A stretch of 64,000 nt of DNA from assembly GCA_021234155.1 (NCBI GenBank), contig JAJEKV010000028.1:2564567-2628566 (forward strand). The letters are read 5' to 3'. This DNA comes from Isoetes taiwanensis (lineage: Eukaryota; Streptophyta; Lycopodiopsida; Isoetales; Isoetaceae). Below the pieces are notes generated by a model. The model saw only the letters and a program-made list of their open reading frames with translations. It was not told the DNA's origin and did not search any database. A program made the position numbers and the translations under genes. Positions 13,001-22,129 of the stretch are shown here, piece by piece (position 1 is the stretch's first letter; every line of letters starts with the position of its first letter).

Positions 13001-13290
13001 CTGAAATGGAAAAGGTGAACTCTCAGCTTTCTGCTGCAATTGAGGAAGTGACAAGGGAGCACAGGGAGAAGGCAGAGGTAACAGAACTTCTTTTCCTTAA
13101 TATGTTCGACATAGATATGAACTGTGGAGATCACACGTTGCTAAACAACATCTTCTTCTAGATTGTGAAACATCATCCACATGAAGTAGGACGGGAACGG
13201 CAGGTGTTTGTAAACTTCTTTTGCGCTCCAGATCGACTGCGAAGCCAAGTGCGCGAGCTTTCTGCTAGAGTTAAAACTCTTCAAGGCTGA
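7018..13290 (+). CDS. AUG3: AUGMIN subunit 3 (HAUS3-type augmin complex subunit), 18 exons
   Basis: The spliced product is 615 aa, close to the Arabidopsis protein. The N-terminus ([14 protein letters not shown]) and C-terminal half ([17 protein letters not shown]) are diagnostic. Augmin binds existing microtubules and recruits gamma-tubulin for branching nucleation in spindle, phragmoplast and cortical arrays; subunit 3 is largely coiled coil. Exons, all phase-consistent with GT-AG ends: 7018-7193, 7559-7595, 7990-8093, 8307-8502, 8617-8683, 8893-8993 (or 8996), 9476-9560, 9645-9702, 10678-10809, 10896-10965, 11857-11914, 12003-12058, 12131-12283, 12420-12531, 12603-12744, 12826-12901, 12982-13077, 13162-13290. 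The only ambiguity is the exon 6 donor (GAT^GTGGTA or GATGTG^GTATTC). The first ATG gives the conserved N-terminus. There are no stops or frameshifts, so it looks functional. Introns 8 (975 bp) and 10 (891 bp) are the longest. Intron 8 carries a LINE-type tail and intron 16 a short TA repeat. Confidence 0.96.
9885..9965 (-). mobile_element. 5'-truncated LINE/SINE 3' end with (GAAA)n tail, inside AUG3 intron 8
   Basis: On the minus strand the sequence reads CCCAAGCGGTCTCATAGACC, then GGTCTCTCGTAGACGTTAAT, then runs into (CTTT)n. This is the same 3' terminus as the LINE at 1,500-1,535 and the SINE at 25,161, with a tetranucleotide repeat in place of poly(A). It has no coding part. The insertion sits in an intron and does not disturb the splice sites of AUG3. 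Confidence 0.6.
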
Positions 13291-14219
13291 CATTCATGTA
13301 ACCACATTTAGAATTCATGTAATGTGAAGCTTCTCAATATAAATTTACTTGCATCATTGTTGTTGATGGAATCATCTCTAAAACAAGATCTCATTGTCAG
13401 CTCCTTGCTGCCCATCGCCATGATAATTGTGTTTCTTGAATTTGCTTTGATCCCCTCTTGTCAGAAGATAATGTAACTAACCATGCATGTCAATCTTATG
13501 GATCTGACTTGAGTTGGCAACATGAAAGGTGCTCAAAAGTAAAGAGAGTTTCATGAAACAGGACGTCTGGTTTGGGTTGTGATTTTCATGGGTGACAAGG
13601 CTGAAATTTATGTCCAAAAGGAAGGGAACTATGCGATTACCCGTATATGTTTTGTATGCCATTATCGTTTTTTGCTTGTATTATCGTTTTTTGGCCGTCC
13701 AATGACGGCAGCTTCCACAGAATATGCTGCATGGGAAAATCCAGGCCGCAAGTGTGTAGTCAACCAGGGGTCAAATTGACCCCATAAAATAGGACCACAA
13801 ATTGCCCACAAACCATTGTCTAAAACAAAAATACACGGGGGCAGCAAGCATCAAATACTTACATCGGCTTGCCAGCACAAAAACACAGTGTGAACACACA
13901 AGCAAGTGCCATTAATTTATCAGAACAGAAACATTTGTTACAGTAAAGAAGTGCCACATGCACATTCACATCATCGGCCCTCTCACAAGCACGATCCCAA
14001 CAAGGCTAAGCGTGAGGGGCAAGTATCAAACAAAAAGCAAACACCTGTACATGAACTCCAGCAAGAACACAACAGACAAGTACATCAACTCTAGCTGATA
14101 AGTTTCTTGGCAAGAAGACAACAGACAAGTACATCCACAAAAGACACCACTAGCAAGCTTCAATTCCGCAGTTCCCCAGATCGACCCTGCCTTATCACAT
14201 TATCTAACGCCCGGATCTC
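13291..14219. other. Intergenic: AUG3 3' flank and probable HUH-gene 3' UTR
   Basis: The AUG3 3' UTR includes CAATATAAAT near 13,336, a plausible poly(A) signal. From about 13,800 the sequence becomes compositionally like the HUH gene and probably holds its 3' untranslated end on the minus strand. A 16-bp motif AACAGACAAGTACATC occurs twice (about 14,070 and 14,121, 51 bp apart). No gene was recognised. Confidence 0.4.
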
Positions 14220-14570
14220 CTATGACAAGAGTGCCCTGGCAAGGCTCATATGCGATCGGAGAGTATGGAGTTCAGACGTCGCAACTCCTAACCGCTCCCA
14301 TGCAACACTATTCATAGCACCGTCAATCGCCATGTAAAACCTGCGCAGCTGACGCCTAAGGATCCGCATTGAGGCTGCCATTCTCTGCATTTCTGCTCCA
14401 ACTTGAACCAACTGGTTAATAAACTCTTTAGCACAAAATGTTTCTTCCAATTCTGGTGGATAAACTCGGCTATCAGGATGAGAGGCATCCACACTGGAAC
14501 TAATGACTGACGGATCTATGTGCACCACAGCGTCAGCGCCGCCATCCTGGCCATTCGCATCAACCTCCAT
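14220..14570 (-). CDS. Hypothetical 116-aa protein, downstream ORF or second exon of the HUH gene
   Basis: This open frame starts with MEVDANGQDGGADAVVHIDP and has a helical second half (VGAEMQRMAASMRILRRQLR). No family was recognised. Seven bases upstream of the ATG is a strong acceptor, TTTGTTTTTGCAG^G (exon edge at 14,577), and a possible donor GCCTG^GTAGCT lies at 14,631, giving an unusually short 54-nt intron. That donor lies just after the stop of the 371-codon ORF and the reading phases do not join, so an in-frame fusion is not supported as the sequence stands. It may be a separate product, a 3' exon whose phase is obscured by a sequencing or true indel, or chance. Confidence 0.35.
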   Translation of the reverse strand: MEVDANGQDGGADAVVHIDPSVISSSVDASHPDSRVYPPELEETFCAKEFINQLVQVGAEMQRMAASMRILRRQLRRFYMAIDGAMNSVAWERLGVATSELHTLRSHMSLARALLS

Positions 14571-14636
14571 CTCTAACCTGCAAAAACAAAAACAATGCGT
14601 AAAGACAACTGTGCAATCTCACAGCAGCTACCAGGC

Positions 14637-15752
14637 CTAGCCAACGGCCATGGTATGGTCGCATGTGTAAACTGGAATATAATCAGCACCCTCCGCAGCT
14701 ATGCCAACCTCTGAGCTAAACGTGGGATCACACAAGTCAACAAAGTTCTCATCGGCCTCATCAGCAAGGATGGAATCATCCCAATATCTACGCCTTCCAG
14801 GCCCATTCCTTTCAATTGGCACATACCCAGCTGGCAGCCCATATAAAATTGTCCGAATATCTGAAAACATGCAACGAGCAGGATTTAGGAGAATTCTCCA
14901 GGCAGCACGGATTCTATGCTCATTGACATGGGCTATGTTAGAAGGTATTAACCAGCTACTGGACAAGGTAAACTTGCCGCTCCTGATCATTCGAGCCAAG
15001 GTGAAAGTAAGGATTGGTGTGGCACGACGACCACCATGATATGAAACAAAAAGTGCAGCCCTGTTCAGAATGTTCCGATTGTCAAGAACACAGAAGCCCT
15101 TGGTGTCTCCAGCGCCCCAACGCAGATAAAGATCCTTGCCCTTCTGTATCATTGACTCACTGACATTGTGCAGATGACACAAGTAATGTACCTTGCCAAT
15201 GTCCTTCATACAATAGCCGACCATGCCTTCGAAGCAATGAAGTCTGGTGTTCTTCAATGCCTTGCACACCAAAATCACACCTGGTGGCTTGGATGGCCAA
15301 TTGAAGGCTCTCTTAATGGCTTCGTTCATGGCTTTGGGAGAATTGAACCGACCTCTCAAGACACTCTGAACGTGCAGGTGATCTGCTGACGATCCCCTTT
15401 CCAAAGCAACAACCCCTGCTATGCAGTTTCTGTGGCAGAAAGAAGACAAAGCCTCATAGAAGCTGAGGGGAACATCCTGCCCTGACAGTCCTAATGTCAC
15501 AGATACATCAATTGCACCCCAACAGGAGAACGAATTGGGCATGGCAGGGTGCTGCTGGGTCTGTCCAGAGCTGCAGCTGCCGGGCATGGCACCAGCAGGG
15601 CAACTTGAATTCATCTTAGCACTACTATGCATGGAACTAGCAGGCCCTAAAGGATTAATCTGTGGGCTACCAGGCGGGATGCCGGCCTGCCCTGCCGCAC
15701 CCCTAACCTTCCTAGCTGCCTTTCTCAATGACATATCACACAAACAAAACAA
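14637..15752 (-). CDS. HUH endonuclease (Rep-class, replitron-like transposase), 371 aa
   Basis: The protein carries the two signature elements of Rep-type HUH nucleases in the right order and spacing. The metal-binding motif is DHLHVQ (H125-L-H127) and the catalytic tyrosine motif is GYCMKD (Y180, K183, D184), 53 residues later. The segment AIDVSVTLGL (residues 80-89) sits where Rep motif 1 is expected. Such enzymes nick single-stranded DNA and stay covalently bound through the tyrosine. Only one tyrosine motif and no helicase domain are present, which argues against Helitrons and geminivirus-type Reps and for the eukaryotic replitron group. The N-terminal 75 residues are low complexity and the C-terminal half is unrecognised. 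An upstream exon is possible: start at 15,882, donor TATCAG^GTGAGA ending at 15,777, acceptor AAAGGCAG^ near 15,719, in frame. There are no stops or frameshifts, unlike nearby mobile DNA. Confidence 0.72.
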   Translation of the reverse strand: MFCLCDMSLRKAARKVRGAAGQAGIPPGSPQINPLGPASSMHSSAKMNSSCPAGAMPGSCSSGQTQQHPAMPNSFSCWGAIDVSVTLGLSGQDVPLSFYEALSSFCHRNCIAGVVALERGSSADHLHVQSVLRGRFNSPKAMNEAIKRAFNWPSKPPGVILVCKALKNTRLHCFEGMVGYCMKDIGKVHYLCHLHNVSESMIQKGKDLYLRWGAGDTKGFCVLDNRNILNRAALFVSYHGGRRATPILTFTLARMIRSGKFTLSSSWLIPSNIAHVNEHRIRAAWRILLNPARCMFSDIRTILYGLPAGYVPIERNGPGRRRYWDDSILADEADENFVDLCDPTFSSEVGIAAEGADYIPVYTCDHTMAVG

Positions 15753-16074
15753 GAGCTAGATAGCAAGCCGTCTCACCTGATACAAAGCGTTGCTGACCCA
15801 ACCCAGGCACTTCCAAGCATCTGCAGCAGATCAGCTTCGTCCTCAACCCGCCACCTGCAACAGCCGGAATTGGCAAGCCCATGGCCGGCTACCATCTGTC
15901 CAGCTATCTCCAATCCGACCTTGGAAATCACCTTGGAAATCAGGAAAATACGGCTTCTTCTCCTAACTGAGTTGCCAGCGTCAGCTTTCTACCTCTGGAG
16001 CTACGAATACAGTCAAAAACCATTACCAATCTTAAGTTATAAATATACGATACTTGATCGTGCAAACATTATTG

Positions 16075-16915
16075 TCGATCTTTCCTAAATGGGTTCTCTG
16101 TTTGTACCCGTTTTCTTTTTTCGTTTTCATTTTTTTCACACCCTTCTTCCTTATCGCTTCCCTTCTCTTTCCCCCTCTCTTTTTTTTTCTTCTCTTTTTC
16201 TTGAACTTTTCCCTTTTCCCTTATCTTCTTTCCCCACTTTTTCCGTCTTCCACATTTTCTTGTGCCTTTTTTTCCTTTCCTTTGCTCTTTCTCCCTTCTT
16301 TTCCTCTTTCCATGCCTTTTCCCCATATTTTTCCTCGTCCAATTTTTTCTGTGCCTCTTTTCCCCACCTTTTCCTTCTTTCCCCTTAACCTTTTTTTCCA
16401 TGCTTTTTTTTTTTCCCTTTTCCCTTTTCTTCACCCTTTTTCCTCTTGCCATTTTTCCCATGCTTTTTTCCCCACACTCTTGCCGTCTTTCCCATGCCTT
16501 TTTTCCCAAGTTCCCGTTCCCCATTTCCTTTCTTTTTCTTTTTCTTTTCCTTTCCTATTTTTCGTGCCCTTCTTAAAATTCCCCTCCCTCCACCCTTTTC
16601 TCGTTCCCTTTTCCTCCTTCCCCACCATTTTCCTCTTCCTTTTTATCTGTGCCCTCTCTATCCTCTCTTTCCCCCACTTTTTTTCTTTTTCTTTTTTCTT
16701 TTTCCCATGCTATTTCCCATTTCCCCTTTCTTTACCCTTCCCCCCTTCCCCTATTTCTCTTCTTTTTTTCCATGCTTTTTTTGCTTCCCTTTTCCCTTTT
16801 CTTCACCCTTTTCCCTCTTCTCCTTTTTCCTTGCTTTTCCCCCTTCCCCTTTCTCCTTTTCCTCATTCCCTTTTTCCTAGGTTCTCTTCCTCCCCTCCCT
16901 TTTTTCCTTTTCTGC
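16075..16915 (+). repeat. Polypyrimidine tract (homopurine/homopyrimidine), about 840 bp
   Basis: The plus strand is almost only C and T for about 840 bp, with sparse A or G mostly in recurring CCCATGC words (near 16,310, 16,397, 16,458, 16,490, 16,705 and 16,770). A block of about 50 bp starting CCATGCTTTTTTT, with CCCTTTTCCCTTTTCTTCAC, recurs at about 16,397 and 16,770, so the tract grew partly by internal duplication. Long F/P/S-rich or K/E/R-rich open frames across it are composition artefacts. It lies 200-1,000 bp upstream of the HUH ORF, with the purine strand in the HUH sense direction. Such tracts can adopt triplex (H-DNA) structure. Confidence 0.9.
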
Positions 16916-17204
16916 AGGTGCGAGATGGGGATGCGGGTGCGGGATGAGGAGCGTGAATGCAATGGCCAGGTACAGTCACTCACCAGGATAGTGTAGGCCG
17001 TCCTCATAGCTGTTACAAAGGGCAGGGGTGGAACAGTAACGAGTCCGGAACTAATATGGGCTCATTTGAAAACTAACGGTCAAGAACGAGATAGAGCGAG
17101 ATAGTCTACATTGGGAGACCAAAGGCTTAAGTGCTTGAAGGGGGGAGAGTGAGTTGCGGATGCAACGGATGAGGACATAGATAATCATAGATGAATTACA
17201 GGAT

Positions 17205-17640
17205 AGAAGGGGAAATCCGCAGGAAATTTCAAAAAGAAATACAGAATCGAGTTTCAAGATTGTGTTAGACGGCTGATTGAGGTCGGAGCTCCTGTGGACG
17301 GGGTAGAAAATGAGGAAGATGCAATGGGGAAGCAAGAGCTACTTGATTATCTGTACACGCTCGAAAAGGAGGTGATCCGATGCGTAGCACTGGAGAAGCT
17401 CCTGAAGAAAACAAATATATAGATAGCTAATGAGTTTAAGCCTCATTTCACTACTAATTATCATCTGTTCCAGCAGAAGCAGAAGAGGGAAGCATATATC
17501 TTGTTGTTATTGGATAAAACACACCTCTAGGCTAAAAAGCTTGACATGTTACTGGCTATGTTCGGCAACAGACTAGATTATAGCTCGACGCTCGAAGCAA
17601 TGATAGAGGAGAATGAAGGGAGAGGGCCGATAGAAAGATG
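17205..17640 (+). pseudogene. Unrecognised coding-like relic
   Basis: One frame reads coherently as coding sequence (RRLIEVGAPVDGVENEEDAM, then QELLDYLYTLEKEVIRCVAL, then LDMLLAMFGNRLDYSSTLEA) but is interrupted by in-frame stops near 17,420 and 17,528. The style is a charged helical protein. I do not recognise the family. Because the surrounding 4 kb is all degenerate, it is most likely part of a decayed transposon. Confidence 0.35.
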
Positions 17641-18539
17641 ATCTGTGTGCCCAAATCCAAAAGTAACTTATTTGTAGGTTTGTTATGGTTCTGTTTTAAC
17701 TGATAAAACCTGTTTGTTCTAGAAACATATGAAGGATGAAGTGAGTTGTCTTTTTTTAATTTCCAAATCTTGGCTTTTACAAATTATCTATGCATGTAGA
17801 ATCTCTCCAGCTGATCACAAGACATATTTATTAGACTGGTGAAGGAGATAGGAGAGGGTCGAACTTAGGAAGGTAACAGCTCCACAAAAAAGGGAATGGA
17901 CAAGTGTCGATAGAAGCCCGAGGGAGAGGAGAATAGAAGAACAGGCACGAGAAAAAACACAGGATGTTAGGAGAAAAATGAAAATAAAAATGAAAATGCA
18001 AATAAATATGAGGGAATTCGAATTTGGAGCTGTTAAGCAGTGGTTAATTAGACCAATAGGATGTTACGGGGGGAGGAGTACACAATGGTGTACGCCAATG
18101 GATACACCAACGGTTAAGATATAATACAAATAGACATTAGAGTAAAAGATGATATGGCTAATTTAGAAGATAAATAGGACAGTGAAGGCAACAAAACGAC
18201 GTGAAGGTGCAATAAGGACGTGGAGGAGTAAAGATATAGATAGTTAAGCATCCGACCATAATATTTGCGGGCTGCCAATCGTACAATGGAAAGGAGAGTG
18301 ATTAATGAATATCTCAAGGAACCAGAAGCTTAGAGGACGCGTATCAGCGGAGATCAGGGCAAGGTACGACTAAGATATTCCAACACACTTATAAAGAGAC
18401 ACTAACCCTAGGAATAGTTGACTATAAATATGGATTCACAAGTTGGAGTGGTATTTCTTAGGGTGAAGGGTTAGGATTTAAAATAGGAGACGAAGGCGGA
18501 GAGTCGGAGTGCAGCAAAAGCTTCAGCCAAAACTGACGG

Positions 18540-18960
18540 ATTGAAGTGTCGGACATGAACAAAGGCAAGGAGATTGTGGAGGAGCAGGCGCATGAAGAGT
18601 CGGGATCAAGGAAAAGACCAAGGTCGGGCAATTGGGGGAACCTCACGGTCCCATGGAACCCTGAATTGGAAGTCATAGGGCCGTGGTGCATCTGTTAAGA
18701 AGGATGTTTTAGGATTATCTTCATGCTTGAATTGTGGACGGGTGCACTGCCTCTTCTGTGACAGAATCCATCACATGCAGACAATGAAGGATATGGGCTA
18801 TAGCCTCCGGCTGGAAATCATGGGAGTGTTAGCAGATAAAAATGATACAACTAGGAGGGCGGATAAGGACCGGGTTCTACGTTGTTTCAATTGGCTGCAA
18901 CTAGGATACAGAAATCAGAAAGCTACAAGCATGATTTGTTAGTGGGTGACTTCGGGAAGG
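18540..18960 (+). pseudogene. Unrecognised coding-like relic with a Cys-rich motif
   Basis: A basic, acidic-mixed stretch (EEQAHEESGSRKRPRSGNWG) is followed after a stop and frame change by CLNCGRVHCLFCDRIHHMQ, which has the spacing of a zinc-binding loop (C-x2-C-x4-C-x2-C), and by DKDRVLRCFNWLQLGYRNQ. The family is not recognised. The relic probably belongs to the same decayed element as the one at 17,205. Confidence 0.3.
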
Positions 18961-19559
18961 TCTACGTGAATTGTTGTGAAAAAACCCGACGGAATACATT
19001 TGCAGGGCCTTGTTAGCCAGGAATGTAGACAAAAATAAGAAGATCGGGGAGACCTCGGTGCTGAAGAAGAAGGGTCATAAATCATGGGAGGATGGATGGT
19101 ACAAAGGTGAAGCGGCGGGATGCCCAGGAATTTAGATTTAGAGATTTTTTTCTTTAAGATTCGATTTTTTGTTTTCATTCTATCTGTTCTTTGTTTTTCA
19201 ATCCCTTGTTGTGCTACATGACAGTATGAAAAAATGTATAATATTTGTGATCCCAACTCTGGTCAGGAATCCAGAAATCCTTTTTTCATTCGGCAGTCCT
19301 GGGAGTGTAATTCCAAGGACGAATTTTGTGAGAAATTCCAAATGCTTGTAAGGACCCCGTCCAAAATATAGTAGGAAAAACTTGGATATAAAATTGGTAA
19401 TCTTCTTTAGAGTAGATGGAAAGTGTGAGTGCAAATTCTGCAATCGATGCTAGAAAGTATATATGAGGCGGATTATAGGTGTTTAAGTGCAAAAGGAGGA
19501 TAAATAGCCAAAATGTAGGAGTTAAGAATGGTGGAACCCATAGGACAGAGTGGCACCAA

Positions 19560-19697
19560 GCATCTAACATCTGACATTAAACAGCTAACATGACAATACT
19601 AAATAATAGTAGTCCTGTTAGGCAACTAACATCTAATATCTAACATTCGAACATCTAATATAAACAATACCAAAATAATAATAATCTGATTAGGCGA
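19560..19697. repeat. Tandem duplication of an approximately 68-bp AT-rich unit
   Basis: Two adjacent diverged copies (about 19,563-19,628 and 19,629-19,697) share CTAACATCT/CTAATATCT, ACAATAC and ATAATAGTAGTC-like blocks, each ending in TTAGGC. This is a small local duplication with no coding potential. Confidence 0.6.
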
Positions 19698-19869
19698 ATG
19701 TGTAATTCTGAGTGCATTAATATGGGAGGTGAAGTGAAATGAACCCACATGCGAATCAAGCTAGGGACAGTTAGAGATAGCTACGACCCATCATGGGGTG
19801 TGTGTAGATGGTATGAAAAGGCACACACAAAAAGCATAAAAACAAGGGTACATACAAAGGGCGGAAAGG

Positions 19870-20260
19870 AATACAGAATAAGATACGGTACAGAGAGGTC
19901 CATCCTCCACCGTACACTAGGATAGCGAGGGGTTCCAACCCACCAATTGGTATCTGTCATTCCAAAAGGCCATTGCTATTGTTATCATACATCCAGGTGA
20001 ACTCGGAAGAAAAGGGAGAAGGATACATGATAAAGGGACAAAGGGTACGCTAGAGAATACAAGAAGGAGGTAATCCCACCAATCTGGCAAATGTTGATTC
20101 AGATACCGAGTTCATGACAAATGGAAAGTGTAGAATTCATTTGATCGCGGGATACTCGGTAAAAAGGAAAGAATAAGCCACGAGACAGTGAGGTTTTTCC
20201 TCCGCCGTGCACCAGGATAGCGAGGGTTCAACCCATCAACTGGTATCTATGAATCCATAA
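19870..20260 (+). repeat. Pair of dispersed repeats with a B-box-like core
   Basis: CACTAGGATAGCGAGGGGTT at about 19,914 and CACCAGGATAGCGAGGGTTC at about 20,210 lie in longer similar blocks about 290 bp apart, both followed by CCAACCCACCAATTGGTATC-like sequence. The second copy contains GGGTTCAACCC, close to a tRNA-type B box (GGTTCRANNCC). They may be SINE-like or the ends of one element. The evidence is thin. Confidence 0.4.
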
Positions 20261-21240
20261 GCTGAGAATATCAATAACCGTAAAAAATGATCAATGCAAA
20301 ATCTCTTGAAAATGGGAAACAACCCCCGCCTCTATACATGCAACATATCTACAACACAGACTTTAAAGACACAGAATGGCCAGGACACCGATAATAAAGG
20401 CAAATAAATGCCAGAAAAAATGGGGGGCATCAACCACAGTAGCCAAAACAATACCCGCCACGATTAAGAAATCAGATACAGCCCAAAATCACCGCTGCAC
20501 AATCAACATGGGAGGACGGGGGGAATTATTTTTGGAAGAGGGAATCCGAACAGAAAATTCAAAAATTTGAAATGAATGGAATTTGAATAGGGAATGGGAA
20601 TACGATTGGAACCCAGGTATTATAGAAGTAGATGCCAGGATCAGAGATCAAAAATTGGGAAACTAGACGAAAGAAGGAGAGAGTGCAGGTGCTTTCTGCT
20701 TTTTGGTGTGGCTAGACCAGCAAAAGGGGTTAGAACTAGATGGCAGAAGCAACATGAGCTACACAACAAAAGAGGAATGAACAACGAAGGTAGCTGCTAC
20801 ACAATAGGACATCAAGGACTTTTTGGCACCGATGGATAAATAGTTAGAAGCAAGAATTCCAAGGATGGATGCACTGAACGCCATGCGGAGATGACCAACC
20901 AGAATAAGGAGGAAATCACCCAAATGGGGGGAAGATAATACTCCTCCCTGGAGTAGGATTCTTCAAATGAAACCAGAGATGAAAAGGAAGATAGAGCGCA
21001 TATCGAACTTCTAGGACGTTTGCGAGCCATTTTGGCTTGTGTCTCAATTTGGGTTTAAATTGCCTACTGGAATATACTGACGTGACTAGCCTTTAATCAT
21101 AAATTCTAGGAAATCTATACCATTAGAGAAGTGTCCTTTTTCTAAATAGAGATAGTTCCAATCATTCAATATTAAAACAATTAGGAAATTGAGACAATTC
21201 CAATGATTTTTTTCGAGATAACCAATAGCAATGAATTGTA
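20261..21240. other. Unassigned intergenic DNA
   Basis: No recognisable gene, RNA or repeat was found. The short frames present have no family signature and their composition is like the degenerate flanking DNA. Confidence 0.4.
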
Positions 21241-21249
21241 AAAGCATAC

Positions 21250-22095
21250 CTCTATTCTTTGTTCTTGGCTGCTAATTTTGCAATCTCAAGCAATGTGTCT
21301 TTGGTCATCTGGCATATGCTTTGAGCCATTGCAGCCATGGATTCTTCAAACTATTGGCAAATCTCATGGTCCCTAATTCTTTTATTAACTCAATCTTCTT
21401 TGCAGATTCCTCTTTCATGAAATCCACGTTCCTCACCTCAGTGTCCCCAAAAGTACTTGCCATTTGTGAAATTCCAATAGCAATATCCTCATCAATCTGC
21501 AATCTCGATTTCTTTCTTCCAATAGGTCTTTCACAAACTCCAGGATGATTGCATGCTGCTGATCTAGGGTATCTACGTTATTCCCTGCTGGTGTTCGATT
21601 GCTTAGCATATCTTGCATCACTGGACTGCCTGTATTATCTATATTGACATTGACATTGGGAATTTCTCATTACATTCAAACTGGTTCTCAAAAGCAGCTT
21701 CAATTCCAACTGTTTCATAAAAACTATCATTCATTGATTGCTTTGAAATTGGTGTGCAAATCAACTGCCTCGAAAGCTTCATTCCCAAATTCTCCATCAT
21801 CACCAGCACCTAGAATGAAATTGTTTGAAATCACACCATACTTGACTTCTTCCATTATTGCCAACATGAAGGCTCTGAACCCATGTGAACACAAGCTTCT
21901 TTCTCGTCTTTGAATTTGATTTGCAGTTTATTCCATTTGTTTTTAAGTTGCCTCAATTCCGATAATCCACAAACAATTGGCTGCAATTTCACAAGAATTT
22001 CTCTCCATTGCATTTTGGAAAGATTCAAGCTGCCATTGCTAACTAATTTCATCTCATTCAAGAGGTTGAGGAAGGTAGAAACACCCTCATCTTTC
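21250..22095 (-). pseudogene. Myb/SANT-like DNA-binding protein, degraded
   Basis: Reading on the minus strand from about 22,090, the segment FLNLLNEMKLVSNGSLNLSK, then MQWREILVKLQPIVCG and LRQLKNKWNKLQIKFKDEKE, is a Myb/SANT-like domain of the kind found in plant L10-interacting-MYB-like proteins and in accessory proteins of PIF/Harbinger elements. The linker GAGDDGEFGNEAFEAVDLHT and the C-terminal helix VRNVDFMKEESAKKIELIKE (in 21,305-21,502) follow in the same order but in different frames. Stops and frameshifts break it. It directly abuts a Ty3/gypsy protease on its 5' side, so its own start is missing. Confidence 0.65.
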
Positions 22096-22129
22096 TATTC
22101 TTTATGTCTAATGTTTTAGGATTTTTCGT

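Noticed and set aside
14637-15752. Helitron or integrated geminivirus-type Rep as the source of the HUH protein
   Set aside because: Helitron Reps have a paired-tyrosine motif and a fused helicase, and geminivirus-type Reps have a helicase domain with Walker motifs. None of these is visible in the ORF or in the flanking frames.
16054-17007. Long F/P/S-rich plus-strand frames (up to 297 codons) and K/E/R-rich minus-strand frames
   Set aside because: They lie wholly in a polypyrimidine tract that lacks stop-forming bases. Several frames are open at once, so the openness is compositional.
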